This document shows positions 35,953 through 45,398 of a DNA stretch of 64,000 bases, one piece after another (positions within the stretch are counted from its first letter, which is position 1; the number at the start of each line of letters is the position of its first letter). The translations under genes were made by a program, and so were the position numbers. Source of the stretch: Flammeovirgaceae bacterium UBA4465 (GTDB lineage Bacteria; Bacteroidota; Bacteroidia; Cytophagales; Cyclobacteriaceae). The notes under the pieces were generated by a model that saw only the letters and a list, made by a program, of their open reading frames with translations, ran no database searches and was not told where the DNA came from. The stretch spans positions 62,001 to 126,000 of the forward strand of contig CAJJBF010000003.1 of assembly GCA_905182375.1 (NCBI GenBank). Reading direction: 5' to 3'.

Positions 35953-36336
35953 ATGAAAAAAATCATTCCTTTCTCATTGATAATATTTTCTTTGTTCTCA
36001 TGTAGCGATGAAGTTAAACTGCAAGGAACATGGGATGCTATTTGGGAAACTTCGCCTGAATCATTTGGGAAAATAACGGGTATTGAAAGTTTTACCATGA
36101 ATGGTAAGTTTATTTTTGAGGGTGATTCCATCACCATCGTTGCTCATGGCTATAAAGGCTGTGTCTTCGGAGTTGATACCATTCAGCATACCCAAACATG
36201 GAACATGCAGAACGATACGCTTTATCTTGTCAATGAAAGCAACCTGCAAGGAATTTCTTATTTTATCAAATCCAAAGATGAAAACTCCATTGAATTACAA
36301 CTCATGGAAGACATTTTTATTCACCTTAAAAAATAA
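35953..36336 (+). CDS. Small lipocalin-like lipoprotein
   Basis: A 127-residue lipoprotein: signal with lipobox LFSC (Cys 17), then a compact beta-rich body. The LQGTWDAIWE start is like the first strand of lipocalin-like families, and alternating strands follow (GDSITIVAHG, NDTLYLVNES, NSIELQLMED). Lipocalin fold is an inference from this pattern only. The gene ends two bases before the next ATG, so it is probably cotranscribed with the RidA-like gene. Its upstream region contains the interleaved inverted repeats. Confidence 0.7.
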   Translation: MKKIIPFSLIIFSLFSCSDEVKLQGTWDAIWETSPESFGKITGIESFTMNGKFIFEGDSITIVAHGYKGCVFGVDTIQHTQTWNMQNDTLYLVNESNLQGISYFIKSKDENSIELQLMEDIFIHLKK

Positions 36337-36338
36337 AT

Positions 36339-36869
36339 ATGAAAAATTATCTCGGCCTACTCTTATTATCATTGAGCTCATTTAGCCTGCTCGGTCAAAG
36401 TTTATACGATTATGAAATCGATGCTAGGTTACTAGAATTAGGAATTACCCTCAATGAACCGAGTAAGCCTGTAGGCAATTATGTCAACAGCGTCCGAACA
36501 GGAAATCTCATCTATATGGCTGGACTCGGTCCGCTCGGTCCCAATGGATACATAACCGGTAAACTGGGACAAGATTTAAGTATAGCAGAGGGTTATGACG
36601 CGGCTCGGTATACAGCCATCTCTCAATTGACTGCTTTAAAGGCCGAAATAGGAGATCTCAATAAGGTAAAAAGGATCGTTAAAGTGTTTGGCATGGTCAA
36701 CTCAACCCCCACTTTTACCCAACAACCCGCAGTAATCAATGGTTTCTCAGATCTGATGGTGGCAGTTTTTGGGGATAGAGGAAGACACGCCCGTGCAGCT
36801 GTCGGTATGGTTGCCTTACCTATGAATATCTGCGTAGAGATAGAGATGATTGTTGAAGTAGAACCCTAA
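36339..36869 (+). CDS. Exported RidA/YjgF-family protein
   Basis: RidA (YjgF/UK114) fold, 176 residues, with an N-terminal signal peptide (LLLLSLSSFSLLGQ), so it is placed outside the cytoplasm, unlike classical RidA enamine deaminase. Recognisable are GNYVNSVRTGNLIYMAGLGP, the subgroup signature RIVKVFGMVNSTPTF and GRHARAAVGMVALP, where the Arg of the family's active site is retained. The C-terminus VEIEMIVEVEP is typical. The substrate is unknown. It converges on the RmlD-like gene with 18 bases between. Confidence 0.85.
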   Translation: MKNYLGLLLLSLSSFSLLGQSLYDYEIDARLLELGITLNEPSKPVGNYVNSVRTGNLIYMAGLGPLGPNGYITGKLGQDLSIAEGYDAARYTAISQLTALKAEIGDLNKVKRIVKVFGMVNSTPTFTQQPAVINGFSDLMVAVFGDRGRHARAAVGMVALPMNICVEIEMIVEVEP

Positions 36870-36887
36870 GTATAGGTTCAAACAATT

Positions 36888-37796
36888 TCAAAGGGACCTG
36901 AGTGACAACTGTTTTTGTAAAATAGCCATGCCCTCATCAAAACTGTGGGGGTTATAATTTAATTCGGTAATGGCTTTATCCAAAATAAATCCTGTTCTCG
37001 CTGGTCGCTGAGCTGGCTGAGTAAATACACTTCCATCCACCTCTTCAATCAGGGACGCATCTAACTTGAAAAAATGCGCTGTTTTTAATGCCATCTCATG
37101 GGGAGTAAGCAGATCCTTACCTGATAAATTAAAAATCCCTTCTGCCCTTTTTTGAGCAATTGCCGTGCAGCCCAAGGCCAAGTCTTCAGCCAAGGTAGGT
37201 GTCCTCCATTGGTCATTGATTACTTGTATTTTTTTTCCTTGCTCTAGACTATGCTTTACCCATAAAATTATATTCGACTTTGACATATCATGTGCGATTC
37301 CATAAACCAAAACCGTCCGGACAATCGCACTTTTGACAGGTGAGGACTTTAATAAATCTTCTGACGCCAACTTACTCTTTCCATAATAACTTAGGGGATG
37401 GGCTACCGCCTCCTCAGTATAGGGACCCGCCAAACCATCAAAAATAAAATCTGTCGACAGCTGAATGAGAAAAGCATTTGCCTCAATGCAACTCGCTATT
37501 AAATATTCTAAAGCCCTTACATTTTGTGACCAGCACGCTTCTTGATGAGTTTCGCATTGATCCACATGCGTCATGGCCGCACAATTGATCACCACATCAG
37601 GATTAATCTCTTTGAGGACCGTCGACACCTCCTCTCGAGAGGTAACATCTAACTGCCTATATTCATATTTTCCAGGTGGATTCCGGTTTTCGCCTCTACC
37701 CGTAGCTACAAAGGAAATCTCTTGTAGCGAAGCTGATAAACTGATTAATTTCTGCCCTAATAGGCCATTGGCCCCCGTAACTAATAGCTTCATCAT
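36888..37796 (-). CDS. RmlD-like dTDP-4-dehydrorhamnose reductase family protein
   Basis: Extended short-chain dehydrogenase, 302 residues. NAD(P) motif TGANGLLGQ (about 7-15), substrate-binding region NCAAMTHVDQCE, and the catalytic Tyr/Lys in YYGKSKLASED. The family includes dTDP-rhamnose synthesis enzymes, but no rmlA, rmlB or rmlC lies nearby and several relatives act on other sugars, so the exact substrate is not assigned. The ATG overlaps the PPIase stop by four bases. This is the last gene of the GlmU-like to RmlD operon. Confidence 0.85.
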   Translation of the reverse strand: MMKLLVTGANGLLGQKLISLSASLQEISFVATGRGENRNPPGKYEYRQLDVTSREEVSTVLKEINPDVVINCAAMTHVDQCETHQEACWSQNVRALEYLIASCIEANAFLIQLSTDFIFDGLAGPYTEEAVAHPLSYYGKSKLASEDLLKSSPVKSAIVRTVLVYGIAHDMSKSNIILWVKHSLEQGKKIQVINDQWRTPTLAEDLALGCTAIAQKRAEGIFNLSGKDLLTPHEMALKTAHFFKLDASLIEEVDGSVFTQPAQRPARTGFILDKAITELNYNPHSFDEGMAILQKQLSLRSL

Positions 37797-38632
37797 AATT
37801 CTTCAGGATAGCTATAACCGTATTTTTCAGTAATTTCTTTTTTAGGTACCTCCTCGATTTCCATGGTCATAAAAAGTTCCTCAATCGGTCGGTTGGCTCG
37901 TCCTACCGATACGCTTGCGATTTGATCAACCACGTCTAAGCCCGCAACCACACGACCAAAAATTGTATATTCATTATCCAGGTGCGGAGCTCCTCCCAAG
38001 GTCGTGTAAGCTTCTATTCGATCCAATGCCATGTCTTTGCGCAGTGAAATCCCTTGTACAGACTCCACTAATTCCACATATCTCAGAGCCAATTGATTCA
38101 TTTCTTCAATTTTATTTCCCCTTTGCAAATTGATAAATTGTTGGGCTATGGTATCATAGCCGGGATTCTTCATTAACTCACTCAAACCCTGATTTAATGC
38201 AAATTGATCTATTGTTAACTCTTCTGTGCTGAATATTTTACCATGGACAATATAAAATTGACTTGCCGAGGACATTTTTTCTGGGTTAACCCGATCAGGC
38301 TGTCTAGCTGCCGCTAACGCACCTTTCGTATGCATGAAACCACTGATAATTTCAGCAGGAATGCGGTCCTCTAAAGATTCCTGTGTCCCCTCTTTTTGAT
38401 TGACGTTTCCTCCCTGGACCATAAACCCTTTCATGACCCGGTGCCAAAGAGTACTGTCATATTTGCCCGCCTTGACCAACTCAATAAAGTTTTTTTTATG
38501 AAGTGGTGTTTCGTTGTATAAAAGCACTTTGATGGTTCCAAATTGGGTATTGATATTGACTAAGCTATCTTTATCAGAATTACAACCCTGTAAAACCATC
38601 ATTAACCCCATTATGACGACTATTTTTTTCAT
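37793..38632 (-). CDS. Cyclophilin-type peptidyl-prolyl isomerase lipoprotein
   Basis: Prolyl isomerase of the cyclophilin family, 279 residues, with a lipoprotein signal (lipobox LQGC, Cys 17), so attached to the membrane on the periplasmic side. Seen are FGTIKVLLYNETPLHKKNF, WHRVMKGFMVQGG and FYIVHG, with the later NEYTIFGRVVAGLDVVDQI. About 70 residues (PGYDTIAQQF to AYTTLGG) are inserted between the active-site half and the end, as in other Bacteroidota cyclophilins. It starts 16 bases after the hemC stop. Confidence 0.9.
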   Translation of the reverse strand: MKKIVVIMGLMMVLQGCNSDKDSLVNINTQFGTIKVLLYNETPLHKKNFIELVKAGKYDSTLWHRVMKGFMVQGGNVNQKEGTQESLEDRIPAEIISGFMHTKGALAAARQPDRVNPEKMSSASQFYIVHGKIFSTEELTIDQFALNQGLSELMKNPGYDTIAQQFINLQRGNKIEEMNQLALRYVELVESVQGISLRKDMALDRIEAYTTLGGAPHLDNEYTIFGRVVAGLDVVDQIASVSVGRANRPIEELFMTMEIEEVPKKEITEKYGYSYPEEL

Positions 38633-38648
38633 ATTACTCCCCTAAATT

Positions 38649-39563
38649 TTAAATTTGTTTCTTTATTTCTTTTAATATTTTTTGGCCACCCGCTTCTAAA
38701 ACCTCTAAAGCCAAGCCCCTTCCAAGGTCTATGGGTTCATCACTGGATCGCTCTTTTAATATCTTTTGCTTGCCATCTAGGCTAATGATACCCCCCCTTA
38801 AGATAATGCCATTTAGATCAGAAGTTGCATGTGCAAAAACAGGAATGCTACAACCCCCTTCAAATTTTTCAAGAAAGGCACGTTCTGCGATGACCTCGGT
38901 CGCCGTGTTCGCATCATTTAACTTCGATGTAATTTGAGCTCTTATTGAAGGGTCTAATGAGCTATGCGCTTCAATGGCAATGCTCCCTTGGCCCACCGCC
39001 GGAACCCATACTTTTTCATCAAAGACATATTGAATCATGCTTTCATAATTCATCCTTTGTATCCCAGCATAAGCCAATATCAAGGCATCACAATCTCCCG
39101 CCTTCATTTTCTCAATTCTTGTCTGCAAGTTTCCTCTCATATCTACCGTTTCTATATGAGGATAAAAATGTCTCAGACAGGCCACGCGGCGCGTTGATGA
39201 GGTTCCAATGACAAGCGGTGTAGCTAGATTAACTTTATTTGGACTGATCAAAACATCATTGGGCTGTGCCCTTGGACCAAAGGCAATAATTTCAAATGAT
39301 TCAGGCAACACCGATGGCATATCTTTGGCGCTGTGCACGGCTATATCGATTTCTCCATTTTGGAGTTTCAGTTCTAGTTCTTCAGTAAAAACTCCTTTGG
39401 AGCCTATTTTAGAAATGGCTACATCCAAAATGCGATCGCCTTGGGTTGATATGGGTGCAAGCTCTGAAGCAATGCCTTCATTGGCCAGTTGGGTTTTTAC
39501 CCAATGAGCTTGCCACAAGGCCAGCTTGCTTTTACGCGTTCCTATGATAATGGGCCTATCCAC
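38649..39563 (-). CDS. hemC: Porphobilinogen deaminase
   Basis: Hydroxymethylbilane synthase of heme biosynthesis, 304 residues. The start is GTG, overlapping the holB stop by eight bases. Visible are IGTRKSKLALWQAHWVK, HSAKDMPS, the Arg-rich GTSSTRRVACLRHF, RGNLQTRIEKM, and the dipyrromethane-cofactor Cys at about residue 238 in FEGGCSIPVFA. No other hem genes are in the window. No upstream ATG is usable in frame, so the GTG start is favoured. Confidence 0.96.
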   Translation of the reverse strand: MDRPIIIGTRKSKLALWQAHWVKTQLANEGIASELAPISTQGDRILDVAISKIGSKGVFTEELELKLQNGEIDIAVHSAKDMPSVLPESFEIIAFGPRAQPNDVLISPNKVNLATPLVIGTSSTRRVACLRHFYPHIETVDMRGNLQTRIEKMKAGDCDALILAYAGIQRMNYESMIQYVFDEKVWVPAVGQGSIAIEAHSSLDPSIRAQITSKLNDANTATEVIAERAFLEKFEGGCSIPVFAHATSDLNGIILRGGIISLDGKQKILKERSSDEPIDLGRGLALEVLEAGGQKILKEIKKQI

Positions 39564-40680
39564 GATGGGTTCTAATAATATGGGAAAGCCTGATACTTAA
39601 AGCTAATTGGGCCATCTGTGGATGAGCATGGCGCTCTAGATAATACAAGGTTTCAGAAAGATCTTTATAAATGAGTTCAAGTCCTTGAAGATTAATGGCA
39701 TTACTAAATTTCAATATGAACACACGCTCAGCGCCTTGCGAAGAGATTAAATCTTCTGCACCTTTAACCAAAATTGCATTACGAATCATCTCAAGTGCCC
39801 AACGCATTTTAATCTGTTGTTTTGCCCTTGATATTTGCTTGAATTGCTCACTCATCCGAGATAAAAAATCATATTTAGCTCCTATACAATTTCGCATCCA
39901 ATCAATGAACCAATGCAGTTCATCCTCATTACCTTCTCTTAAATCTGCTACTGCATTCGGTAAGCTTCCATTTGAGAACCGATATGCCTTGATCGCATCT
40001 TCGGCAGTAGCACCCTGATTTTTAACCAAGTATCCCGTTAGTTCGTCCTCTGAAAATGAGGGAATGGTAACCAACTGTAAACGAGAGATAATGGTTGTTA
40101 GTAAATCTTCATAATGATAAGTAACCATCAAATACAAAGTGTTTTCGGGAGGTTCTTCCAACACTTTTAAAATGGCGTTGGCTGCCGCCCCATTCATTTT
40201 TTCAGGATACCAAATAATCAAAATTTTGAGTCCGCCCTCAAAAGATTTCATACTCACTGTTTGTACAATTTTTTTTGCTTCCGCCTTACTTATCTGATTT
40301 TGCTTGCTTTCGGTATCCAGAGCACTGATAAGATCTCCCAGCGCAGCATAAGGCTGTTCAATGATTAATTCCCTCCAAACTTCATTCACCCTAGACTGTT
40401 GCTTCCCATCCTCTTTTTCCGGTTTGGCTGAAGGGAAAAAATAATGAACATCAGGATGTATATGCTTGGCCATTTTTTGGCATGTTGGACAGCTTCCACA
40501 AGCATCTGCAGCTTCTTTATTCTCACAAAGCAAATAGGTGGCATAGGCAATGGCCAAAGGCAGGGCCGCACCGCCTTCCTGTCCACTGAATAATTGAGCA
40601 TGTGCCAGATGGTTTCGTTGATGTGATAAAACCAATGTTTTCTTTAAGGCGAGCAGTCCCGGAATCTCCTCAAATCTCAT
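39556..40680 (-). CDS. holB: DNA polymerase III delta' subunit
   Basis: Clamp-loader component of 374 residues. The N-terminal AAA+ module begins HLAHAQLFSGQEGGA; the P-loop lacks the Lys, as expected for the non-ATPase delta' subunit. The zinc-binding Cys group is visible (ACGSCPTCQKM with an earlier Cys in LLCENK). Then WYPEKMNGAAANAILKVLEEPP, ISRLQLVTIPSFSEDEL and a helical collar domain follow. It lies 15 bases after the GlmU-like gene and overlaps hemC. Confidence 0.93.
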   Translation of the reverse strand: MRFEEIPGLLALKKTLVLSHQRNHLAHAQLFSGQEGGAALPLAIAYATYLLCENKEAADACGSCPTCQKMAKHIHPDVHYFFPSAKPEKEDGKQQSRVNEVWRELIIEQPYAALGDLISALDTESKQNQISKAEAKKIVQTVSMKSFEGGLKILIIWYPEKMNGAAANAILKVLEEPPENTLYLMVTYHYEDLLTTIISRLQLVTIPSFSEDELTGYLVKNQGATAEDAIKAYRFSNGSLPNAVADLREGNEDELHWFIDWMRNCIGAKYDFLSRMSEQFKQISRAKQQIKMRWALEMIRNAILVKGAEDLISSQGAERVFILKFSNAINLQGLELIYKDLSETLYYLERHAHPQMAQLALSIRLSHIIRTHRG

Positions 40681-40695
40681 CTCTTAATGACTCGT

Positions 40696-41895
40696 TTACT
40701 CATTATTTGTTCTTATTTCCCAAGTGCGTTCATATTGAGTTTGGATGAACACATTTTTAAGTACTTCCTTCTGATGGTCCTCTAAATGTTTACTCCTTCT
40801 CCTCATGACCAGATCCGTTGTCTCAAGCATTTTATCAATCCGATGGGTAATAAAACCTTGTTTTACTCCCCAAGAAAAAGAAGGAATTAAATTTTTTTGT
40901 ATTCCAGAACCCAAAATGTTTGCTCCCATGCCTACCGTAGTCCCGGTATTGAACTGCGAAGCAATACCGCATTTAGTATAATCTCCCATGATCATTCCGC
41001 AAAATTGCAATCCTGTATCTATGAATTTTTTACTATGAAAATTCCACATCTTAATGGTAGAATAATTCAGCTTCAAATTTGAATTATTCGTTGCTGCTCC
41101 TAAGTTACACCATTCTCCGATGACTGAGTTTCCCAAAAATCCATCATGGGCTTTATTGGTAAACCCTTGAATCACTGTTTGAGAGATTTCACCACCTACC
41201 TTTGAGTAGGGTCCTATGGTCACCTCTTCTCTGATCGCCGCCCCCATTTTAATTTCACTATGCTCATTCATGGCAAATGGCCCTCGAATAACGGCGCCTT
41301 CCCCTATTGTACAATTTTTGCCAATATAGATGGGGCCATGATCCGCATTAAGAATGGCCGCTCTGATGGTAACCCCAGACTCAATATATATATCGGATCC
41401 ATAAGTGCGGGTATGAGGATCTTCGATTGGCTTCGATATTTGATCTTGGGTAACTAATTTGAAATCTTTTTTTATCTGTTCTCCATTTTGAATGAAAATA
41501 TCCCATCCATACTTTATTTGATCTAAAGAATCATTCCACTGAGTCCAATCGTAATTTGACCCTGCAAAACCCTCATCAGTATACAGGGCAACCATAATGC
41601 CGTCGTAAATGATGCCTGTTCCTTTTTTTAAGCCTTTAATGGAGGCTACAAGTTGTTCGTTGGGCATTATACTCCCATTGATAACCCATATTCCCGAGGC
41701 ATCCTTTGGCTTAGTATATTGGCCAGTTAAATAATCTAAAGTAAAATAACCGCCCAGATCGGCCTTAAGATAACGCTCCCATTTTTCTCTAATGGTAAGA
41801 ATCCCCACCCGCAACTCACAAGAAGGCTTCGTGTAGGTCAATGGCCATAACTGTTGATGGCGCTCGGGGTCATCCCAAAATGCTATTTTACGCAT
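40696..41895 (-). CDS. GlmU-family sugar-nucleotide transferase-like protein
   Basis: A 399-residue protein of the Bacteroidota 'GlmU family'. The N-terminal half (about 1-190) is a degenerate nucleotidyltransferase-like domain without a clear GGxGTR motif (WDDPERHQQLWPLTYTKPS). The C-terminal half (about 190-370) is a left-handed beta-helix with hexapeptide repeats (GPIYIGKNCTIGEGAVIRGP, NTGTTVGMGANILGSG). It could be an acyl- or nucleotidyl-transferase for envelope sugars; the activity is not proven. A promoter-like TATTTTTG sits only four bases before its ATG, so it may be translated from a nearly leaderless transcript. First gene of a five-gene operon. Confidence 0.82.
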   Translation of the reverse strand: MRKIAFWDDPERHQQLWPLTYTKPSCELRVGILTIREKWERYLKADLGGYFTLDYLTGQYTKPKDASGIWVINGSIMPNEQLVASIKGLKKGTGIIYDGIMVALYTDEGFAGSNYDWTQWNDSLDQIKYGWDIFIQNGEQIKKDFKLVTQDQISKPIEDPHTRTYGSDIYIESGVTIRAAILNADHGPIYIGKNCTIGEGAVIRGPFAMNEHSEIKMGAAIREEVTIGPYSKVGGEISQTVIQGFTNKAHDGFLGNSVIGEWCNLGAATNNSNLKLNYSTIKMWNFHSKKFIDTGLQFCGMIMGDYTKCGIASQFNTGTTVGMGANILGSGIQKNLIPSFSWGVKQGFITHRIDKMLETTDLVMRRRSKHLEDHQKEVLKNVFIQTQYERTWEIRTNNE

Positions 41896-41899
41896 ACCC

Positions 41900-41907
41900 C
41901 AAAAATA
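41900..41907 (-). promoter_or_regulatory. Possible -7 element before the GlmU-like gene
   Basis: Minus-strand TATTTTTG (41907-41900) matches TAnnTTTG exactly and ends four bases before the ATG at 41895. It also lies in the U-tract of the rpmE terminator, so the match could simply come from the T-run. Confidence 0.3.
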
Positions 41908-41939
41908 AAAAAAGTCTTCAAGAATATTCTTGAAGACTT
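41905..41939 (-). terminator. Rho-independent terminator of rpmE
   Basis: A perfect 28-base palindrome (41912-41939; each arm AAGTCTTCAAGAAT) is followed on the minus strand by a long T-rich run. It lies 21 bases past the rpmE stop and separates rpmE from the GlmU-like operon. Confidence 0.85.
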
Positions 41940-41960
41940 ACTTTAAATCTTTGCTTATTT

Positions 41961-42203
41961 TTATTTTTGATATCTCTTATTGAATTTCTCAACACGTCCC
42001 GCCGTATCGACAAATAATTTCTTCCCTGTATAAAAGGGGTGTGAAGCTGAGCTTACTTCAATTTTCACCAATGGATATTCATTTCCGTCCTCCCATTTAA
42101 TGGTCTCCGAAGACTTCATTGTTGACTTGGTCAAAAATTTGAAGTTACTCGAAGTGTCTAGGAACACAACTTCTTTATATTCGGGATGTAAATCTTTTTT
42201 CAT
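41961..42203 (-). CDS. rpmE: 50S ribosomal protein L31, type B
   Basis: An 80-residue L31 starting [19 protein letters not shown], with [20 protein letters not shown] and KFNKRYQK at the end. It has none of the zinc-binding Cys of the other L31 type, hence type B. It is a single-gene unit: its own promoter upstream and a strong terminator downstream. Confidence 0.96.
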   Translation of the reverse strand: MKKDLHPEYKEVVFLDTSSNFKFLTKSTMKSSETIKWEDGNEYPLVKIEVSSASHPFYTGKKLFVDTAGRVEKFNKRYQK

Positions 42204-42235
42204 GAATAGACACTATATAGTTTCGAAAAGGATTG

Positions 42236-42243
42236 CAAAGATA
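42236..42243 (-). promoter_or_regulatory. -7 promoter element for rpmE
   Basis: Minus-strand TATCTTTG (42243-42236) matches TAnnTTTG exactly, about 32 bases before the rpmE ATG. The -33 region is T-rich without an exact TTG. Confidence 0.5.
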
Positions 42244-42488
42244 GATATAAATTCGTGTAATAAAAAGGTCTAATTTTTAATAAATTTTAAGTTTTTAAGA
42301 ATATTCACATCAAATGAAACGTCTCTCTCTCCATTAGACTACTTTTGTATCTGGCAGGGGTATGCGCTCTTGCTCGAACGAATGAATACATTACTTGATA
42401 ACAGGGTGTTTTTAACATGGTCTTGTACTTTAAACAATATAAACATCCCCTTTTCACTTCGTTCGGTTGTAACCAATAAACTTCCCGC

Positions 42489-44339
42489 ATGAATACATAT
42501 TTTAGATTGCTTCAATACGCAAAACCTTACAAGTGGTTAATCCCTCAATACTTTGTTTATACGTTGTTATTTGTTCTCTTCAGTGTAGTTAACCTAGCTG
42601 TTTTAGCCCCTTTACTCAATTTACTGTTTAAGCCCGCTTCGACAGCTGCAACCGAAACAACTTCAGTTGAGTCTAATCCTTGGTCACTAGAGCAATTTTA
42701 TACTTATTTAAATGAATTTATTGCTACTCAAACCAAAGAAGATGCTCTTTACGTCATCTGCCTGATTCTCATCATTTCCGTGGTCTTTGCCAATCTCTTT
42801 AATTACCTGACCCTTATGCTTCAGGCAAAAGCGCGAATAAATGCGGTCACAAACCTCAGAAATTCAGTTTTTAATCGAATTACCGAATTGGATATGGGTT
42901 ATTTTACAGACGCTCGCAAAGGGGATCTCATGACCAAAGTAAGCACCGATGTTCAAAACATAGAAGCTACCATTGTCAATTCGCTCACGGTCCTTTTTAA
43001 AGAACCTTTTTTAATTATGGGCTATTTCTTTATCTTATTTTTTATCTCTACAGAGCTCACTTTATATACGCTCCTTTTAGTTCCTGTCTCCGGATCAGCC
43101 ATTTCTTACATTGCTAAAAGGCTGAAAAGAAGAGCTCAATTTACCCAAGAATCTATCAGCAGGCTAACCAATATACTAGAAGAAACATTGTCAGGCATAA
43201 GGGTCATCAAAGCGTTTAATGCACAATGGTACACGCAAAAAAAATTCACAAGTGAAGCTGGTGTTTATGCTCACCAAAGCATGAGAATGGCCAAAAAAGC
43301 AAATCTTTCAGCACCTCTGGCTCAGGTACTCGGCACCTCAATGCTTTGTTTAATCTTATTAATTGGAGGCCATATGGTATTAAGTGATTCGCATCAATTA
43401 GATCCTTCCAAATTTATTCTCTTTTTAATCACTTTTGGTCAACTCATCGTCCCTGCCAAGAACATTGCCAATGCGTTTACTAATATTCAAAAAGGATTAG
43501 TTTCAAGTGAGCGCGTATTTCAACTAATTGATACGCCCATAAAGGTAACCGACCACGCAAATGCACAAGATTTAATAAACTACAAATCACATATCTCCTT
43601 CAAGGGAGTTCATTTTGCTTATGGAGATCGAAAAGTGCTCAATGACATCAGTTTCCATATCGCCAAAGGGAGCACTGTGGCCATGGTAGGCCAGTCTGGA
43701 GGTGGGAAATCAACCATTGCTGATCTCTTGGCTCGATTTTATGATCCCGCAGAAGGCTCAATCAGAGTAGATGGACAAGACATCAAAGACATTACCATCT
43801 CCTCGTTAAGAAAAAAAATGGGTATTGTCACCCAAGAGTCCATTTTATTTAATGATACCATCCGTCAAAATATTTCCTTTGGCAAAGCAGAGGCTGACTT
43901 AGAAGAAATCATCACAGCTGCTAAAATCGCAAATGCACATCAGTTTATCATGCAGCTTGAAAAGGGTTATGATACCATCATTGGTGAGCGAGGATCTAAA
44001 TTGTCAGGAGGACAGAAACAAAGAATGAGCATCGCACGTGCCCTTCTCAAAAACCCTGAAATCCTCATTTTGGATGAGGCCACTTCTGCCCTCGATTCTG
44101 AGTCTGAAAAACTGGTACAAGATGCGATACTCAATCTCACAAAAAACAGGACGACCTTAGTGATTGCCCATCGATTAAGTACCATCCAAAATGCAGACCT
44201 AATTTTGGTCCTCAAAGCGGGAAAAATCATTCAATCAGGTACGCATCTAGAATTAATTAAGGAAGCCGGGGTTTATAAAACGCTTCTGGAAATTCAGAAT
44301 CTGCCTCATTCACAAACAGCGCCAAGTTCCCCAAAATAA
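42489..44339 (+). CDS. MsbA-like ABC exporter
   Basis: Half-size ABC exporter of 616 residues: a six-segment membrane domain (about 15-345) fused to an ATPase domain (about 360-600). The ATPase has Walker A VGQSGGGKSTIADL, Q-loop VTQESILFND, signature KLSGGQKQRMSIARAL, Walker B ILILDEATSALDS and the switch His in VIAHRLSTI. Such proteins flip lipid A core or drugs; the closest functional name is MsbA, but the substrate cannot be read from sequence. The 285 bases upstream hold rpmE's promoter and otherwise nothing I can assign. Confidence 0.9.
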   Translation: MNTYFRLLQYAKPYKWLIPQYFVYTLLFVLFSVVNLAVLAPLLNLLFKPASTAATETTSVESNPWSLEQFYTYLNEFIATQTKEDALYVICLILIISVVFANLFNYLTLMLQAKARINAVTNLRNSVFNRITELDMGYFTDARKGDLMTKVSTDVQNIEATIVNSLTVLFKEPFLIMGYFFILFFISTELTLYTLLLVPVSGSAISYIAKRLKRRAQFTQESISRLTNILEETLSGIRVIKAFNAQWYTQKKFTSEAGVYAHQSMRMAKKANLSAPLAQVLGTSMLCLILLIGGHMVLSDSHQLDPSKFILFLITFGQLIVPAKNIANAFTNIQKGLVSSERVFQLIDTPIKVTDHANAQDLINYKSHISFKGVHFAYGDRKVLNDISFHIAKGSTVAMVGQSGGGKSTIADLLARFYDPAEGSIRVDGQDIKDITISSLRKKMGIVTQESILFNDTIRQNISFGKAEADLEEIITAAKIANAHQFIMQLEKGYDTIIGERGSKLSGGQKQRMSIARALLKNPEILILDEATSALDSESEKLVQDAILNLTKNRTTLVIAHRLSTIQNADLILVLKAGKIIQSGTHLELIKEAGVYKTLLEIQNLPHSQTAPSSPK

Positions 44340-44391
44340 TAACTTCATTTATCCTTTATGTATTAACTTTAAATTTCTCATTTGAACTAAA

Positions 44392-44757
44392 ATGACAAAG
44401 TTTAAAAACGCTTTTTTGATTCTTTACCTCGTGGCAGCCATCTCATCTATCATGATGATCTATTACAAGGCTATCATACTCGAGACCCTTCAAAATTGGG
44501 GCTACTGGTTGGGTCTCAAACAACTCCCAGTGATTGGAGCCAATCTGATTTTACTGTTATCGGTCCTGATGTTACTCGAGGTCGTTGTTCAAAAGTTCAC
44601 CATCAACAAGCTTAAAAATAAAATCAGTGAGCAAACGGCAGAGGTCATGTCCATAAAATCAAAATTATATGATCAAATAACCCATGATGATGGCTCCAAT
44701 TCTGAATCAAATGATGACCCTAACCAACCTTCTTTAGAAGAAAATGAAGATTACTAA
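44392..44757 (+). CDS. Small two-segment membrane protein
   Basis: A 121-residue protein with two membrane segments (about 5-25 and 45-63), a basic coiled-coil-prone stretch ([20 protein letters not shown], about 64-83) and an acidic, Ser/Asn-rich tail. I cannot name a family; the layout resembles small membrane tethers. Its end overlaps the gmhA start by 14 bases and it lies 52 bases after the ABC exporter, so the three genes probably form one transcript with envelope roles. Confidence 0.7.
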   Translation: MTKFKNAFLILYLVAAISSIMMIYYKAIILETLQNWGYWLGLKQLPVIGANLILLLSVLMLLEVVVQKFTINKLKNKISEQTAEVMSIKSKLYDQITHDDGSNSESNDDPNQPSLEENEDY

Positions 44758-45334
44758 TCAGATTGAAATAATAGAACAAGAGCTGCAAGAAGCCCATCAA
44801 GTATTGTCGAACTTCATGGCCGACCCTAAGTTGATCGAAACCATCGCCGAAATGGCTCATCTCATGACCCAAGCCATAGAAAATGGAGGTAAAATAATCA
44901 CTTGTGGCAACGGGGGTTCGCATTGCGATGCGATGCATTTTGCCGAAGAACTTACCGGTCGATATAGAAATGACCGTAAATCCCTGCCCGCCATCGCTAT
45001 TTCGGATGCAGCACACCTCACTTGTGTGGGTAATGATTATGGTTATGAATTCATATTTTCAAGATTTATTGAGGGGATGGGCAATAATGGAGATGTGCTT
45101 TTAGCCATCAGCACGAGTGGCAATTCTATGAACATTGTAAATGCAGTGAAGGCTGCGAAAGAAAAGAATATGAAAACCATTGTACTCACCGGAAAAGATG
45201 GGGGTAAGTTGGCGGATATGGCAGATAGGCTATTGATTGTGCCGCATTTTGGATTTGCAGATAGGATTCAGGAAATACATATCAAGATCATCCACATTAT
45301 GATCTTACTGATTGAGCAAAAAATAACTCATTAA
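44744..45334 (+). CDS. gmhA: Phosphoheptose isomerase
   Basis: SIS-domain enzyme of 196 residues converting sedoheptulose 7-phosphate to D-glycero-manno-heptose 7-phosphate for the LPS inner core. Family signatures: [68 protein letters not shown] and the zinc/active-site His near the end ([11 protein letters not shown]). It is the third gene after an MsbA-like exporter, in keeping with a lipopolysaccharide link. Other heptose genes are not in the window. Confidence 0.94.
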   Translation: MKITNQIEIIEQELQEAHQVLSNFMADPKLIETIAEMAHLMTQAIENGGKIITCGNGGSHCDAMHFAEELTGRYRNDRKSLPAIAISDAAHLTCVGNDYGYEFIFSRFIEGMGNNGDVLLAISTSGNSMNIVNAVKAAKEKNMKTIVLTGKDGGKLADMADRLLIVPHFGFADRIQEIHIKIIHIMILLIEQKITH

Positions 45335-45398
45335 TGATTTAATATTGAGAATAATCCTTAAAAAAATATTTTCGTAGCGAGCCTACGCAGATCTCATT

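Noticed and set aside
42305..42490. 61-residue minus-strand ORF in the gap before the ABC exporter
   Set aside because: It overlaps the exporter start, has a Cys/Arg-rich random-looking composition and no conserved pattern; treated as chance.
45373..45387. CGTAG/CTACG hairpin after gmhA as a gmhA terminator
   Set aside because: The T-rich run is on the minus strand, the wrong side for gmhA, and the stem has only five pairs.
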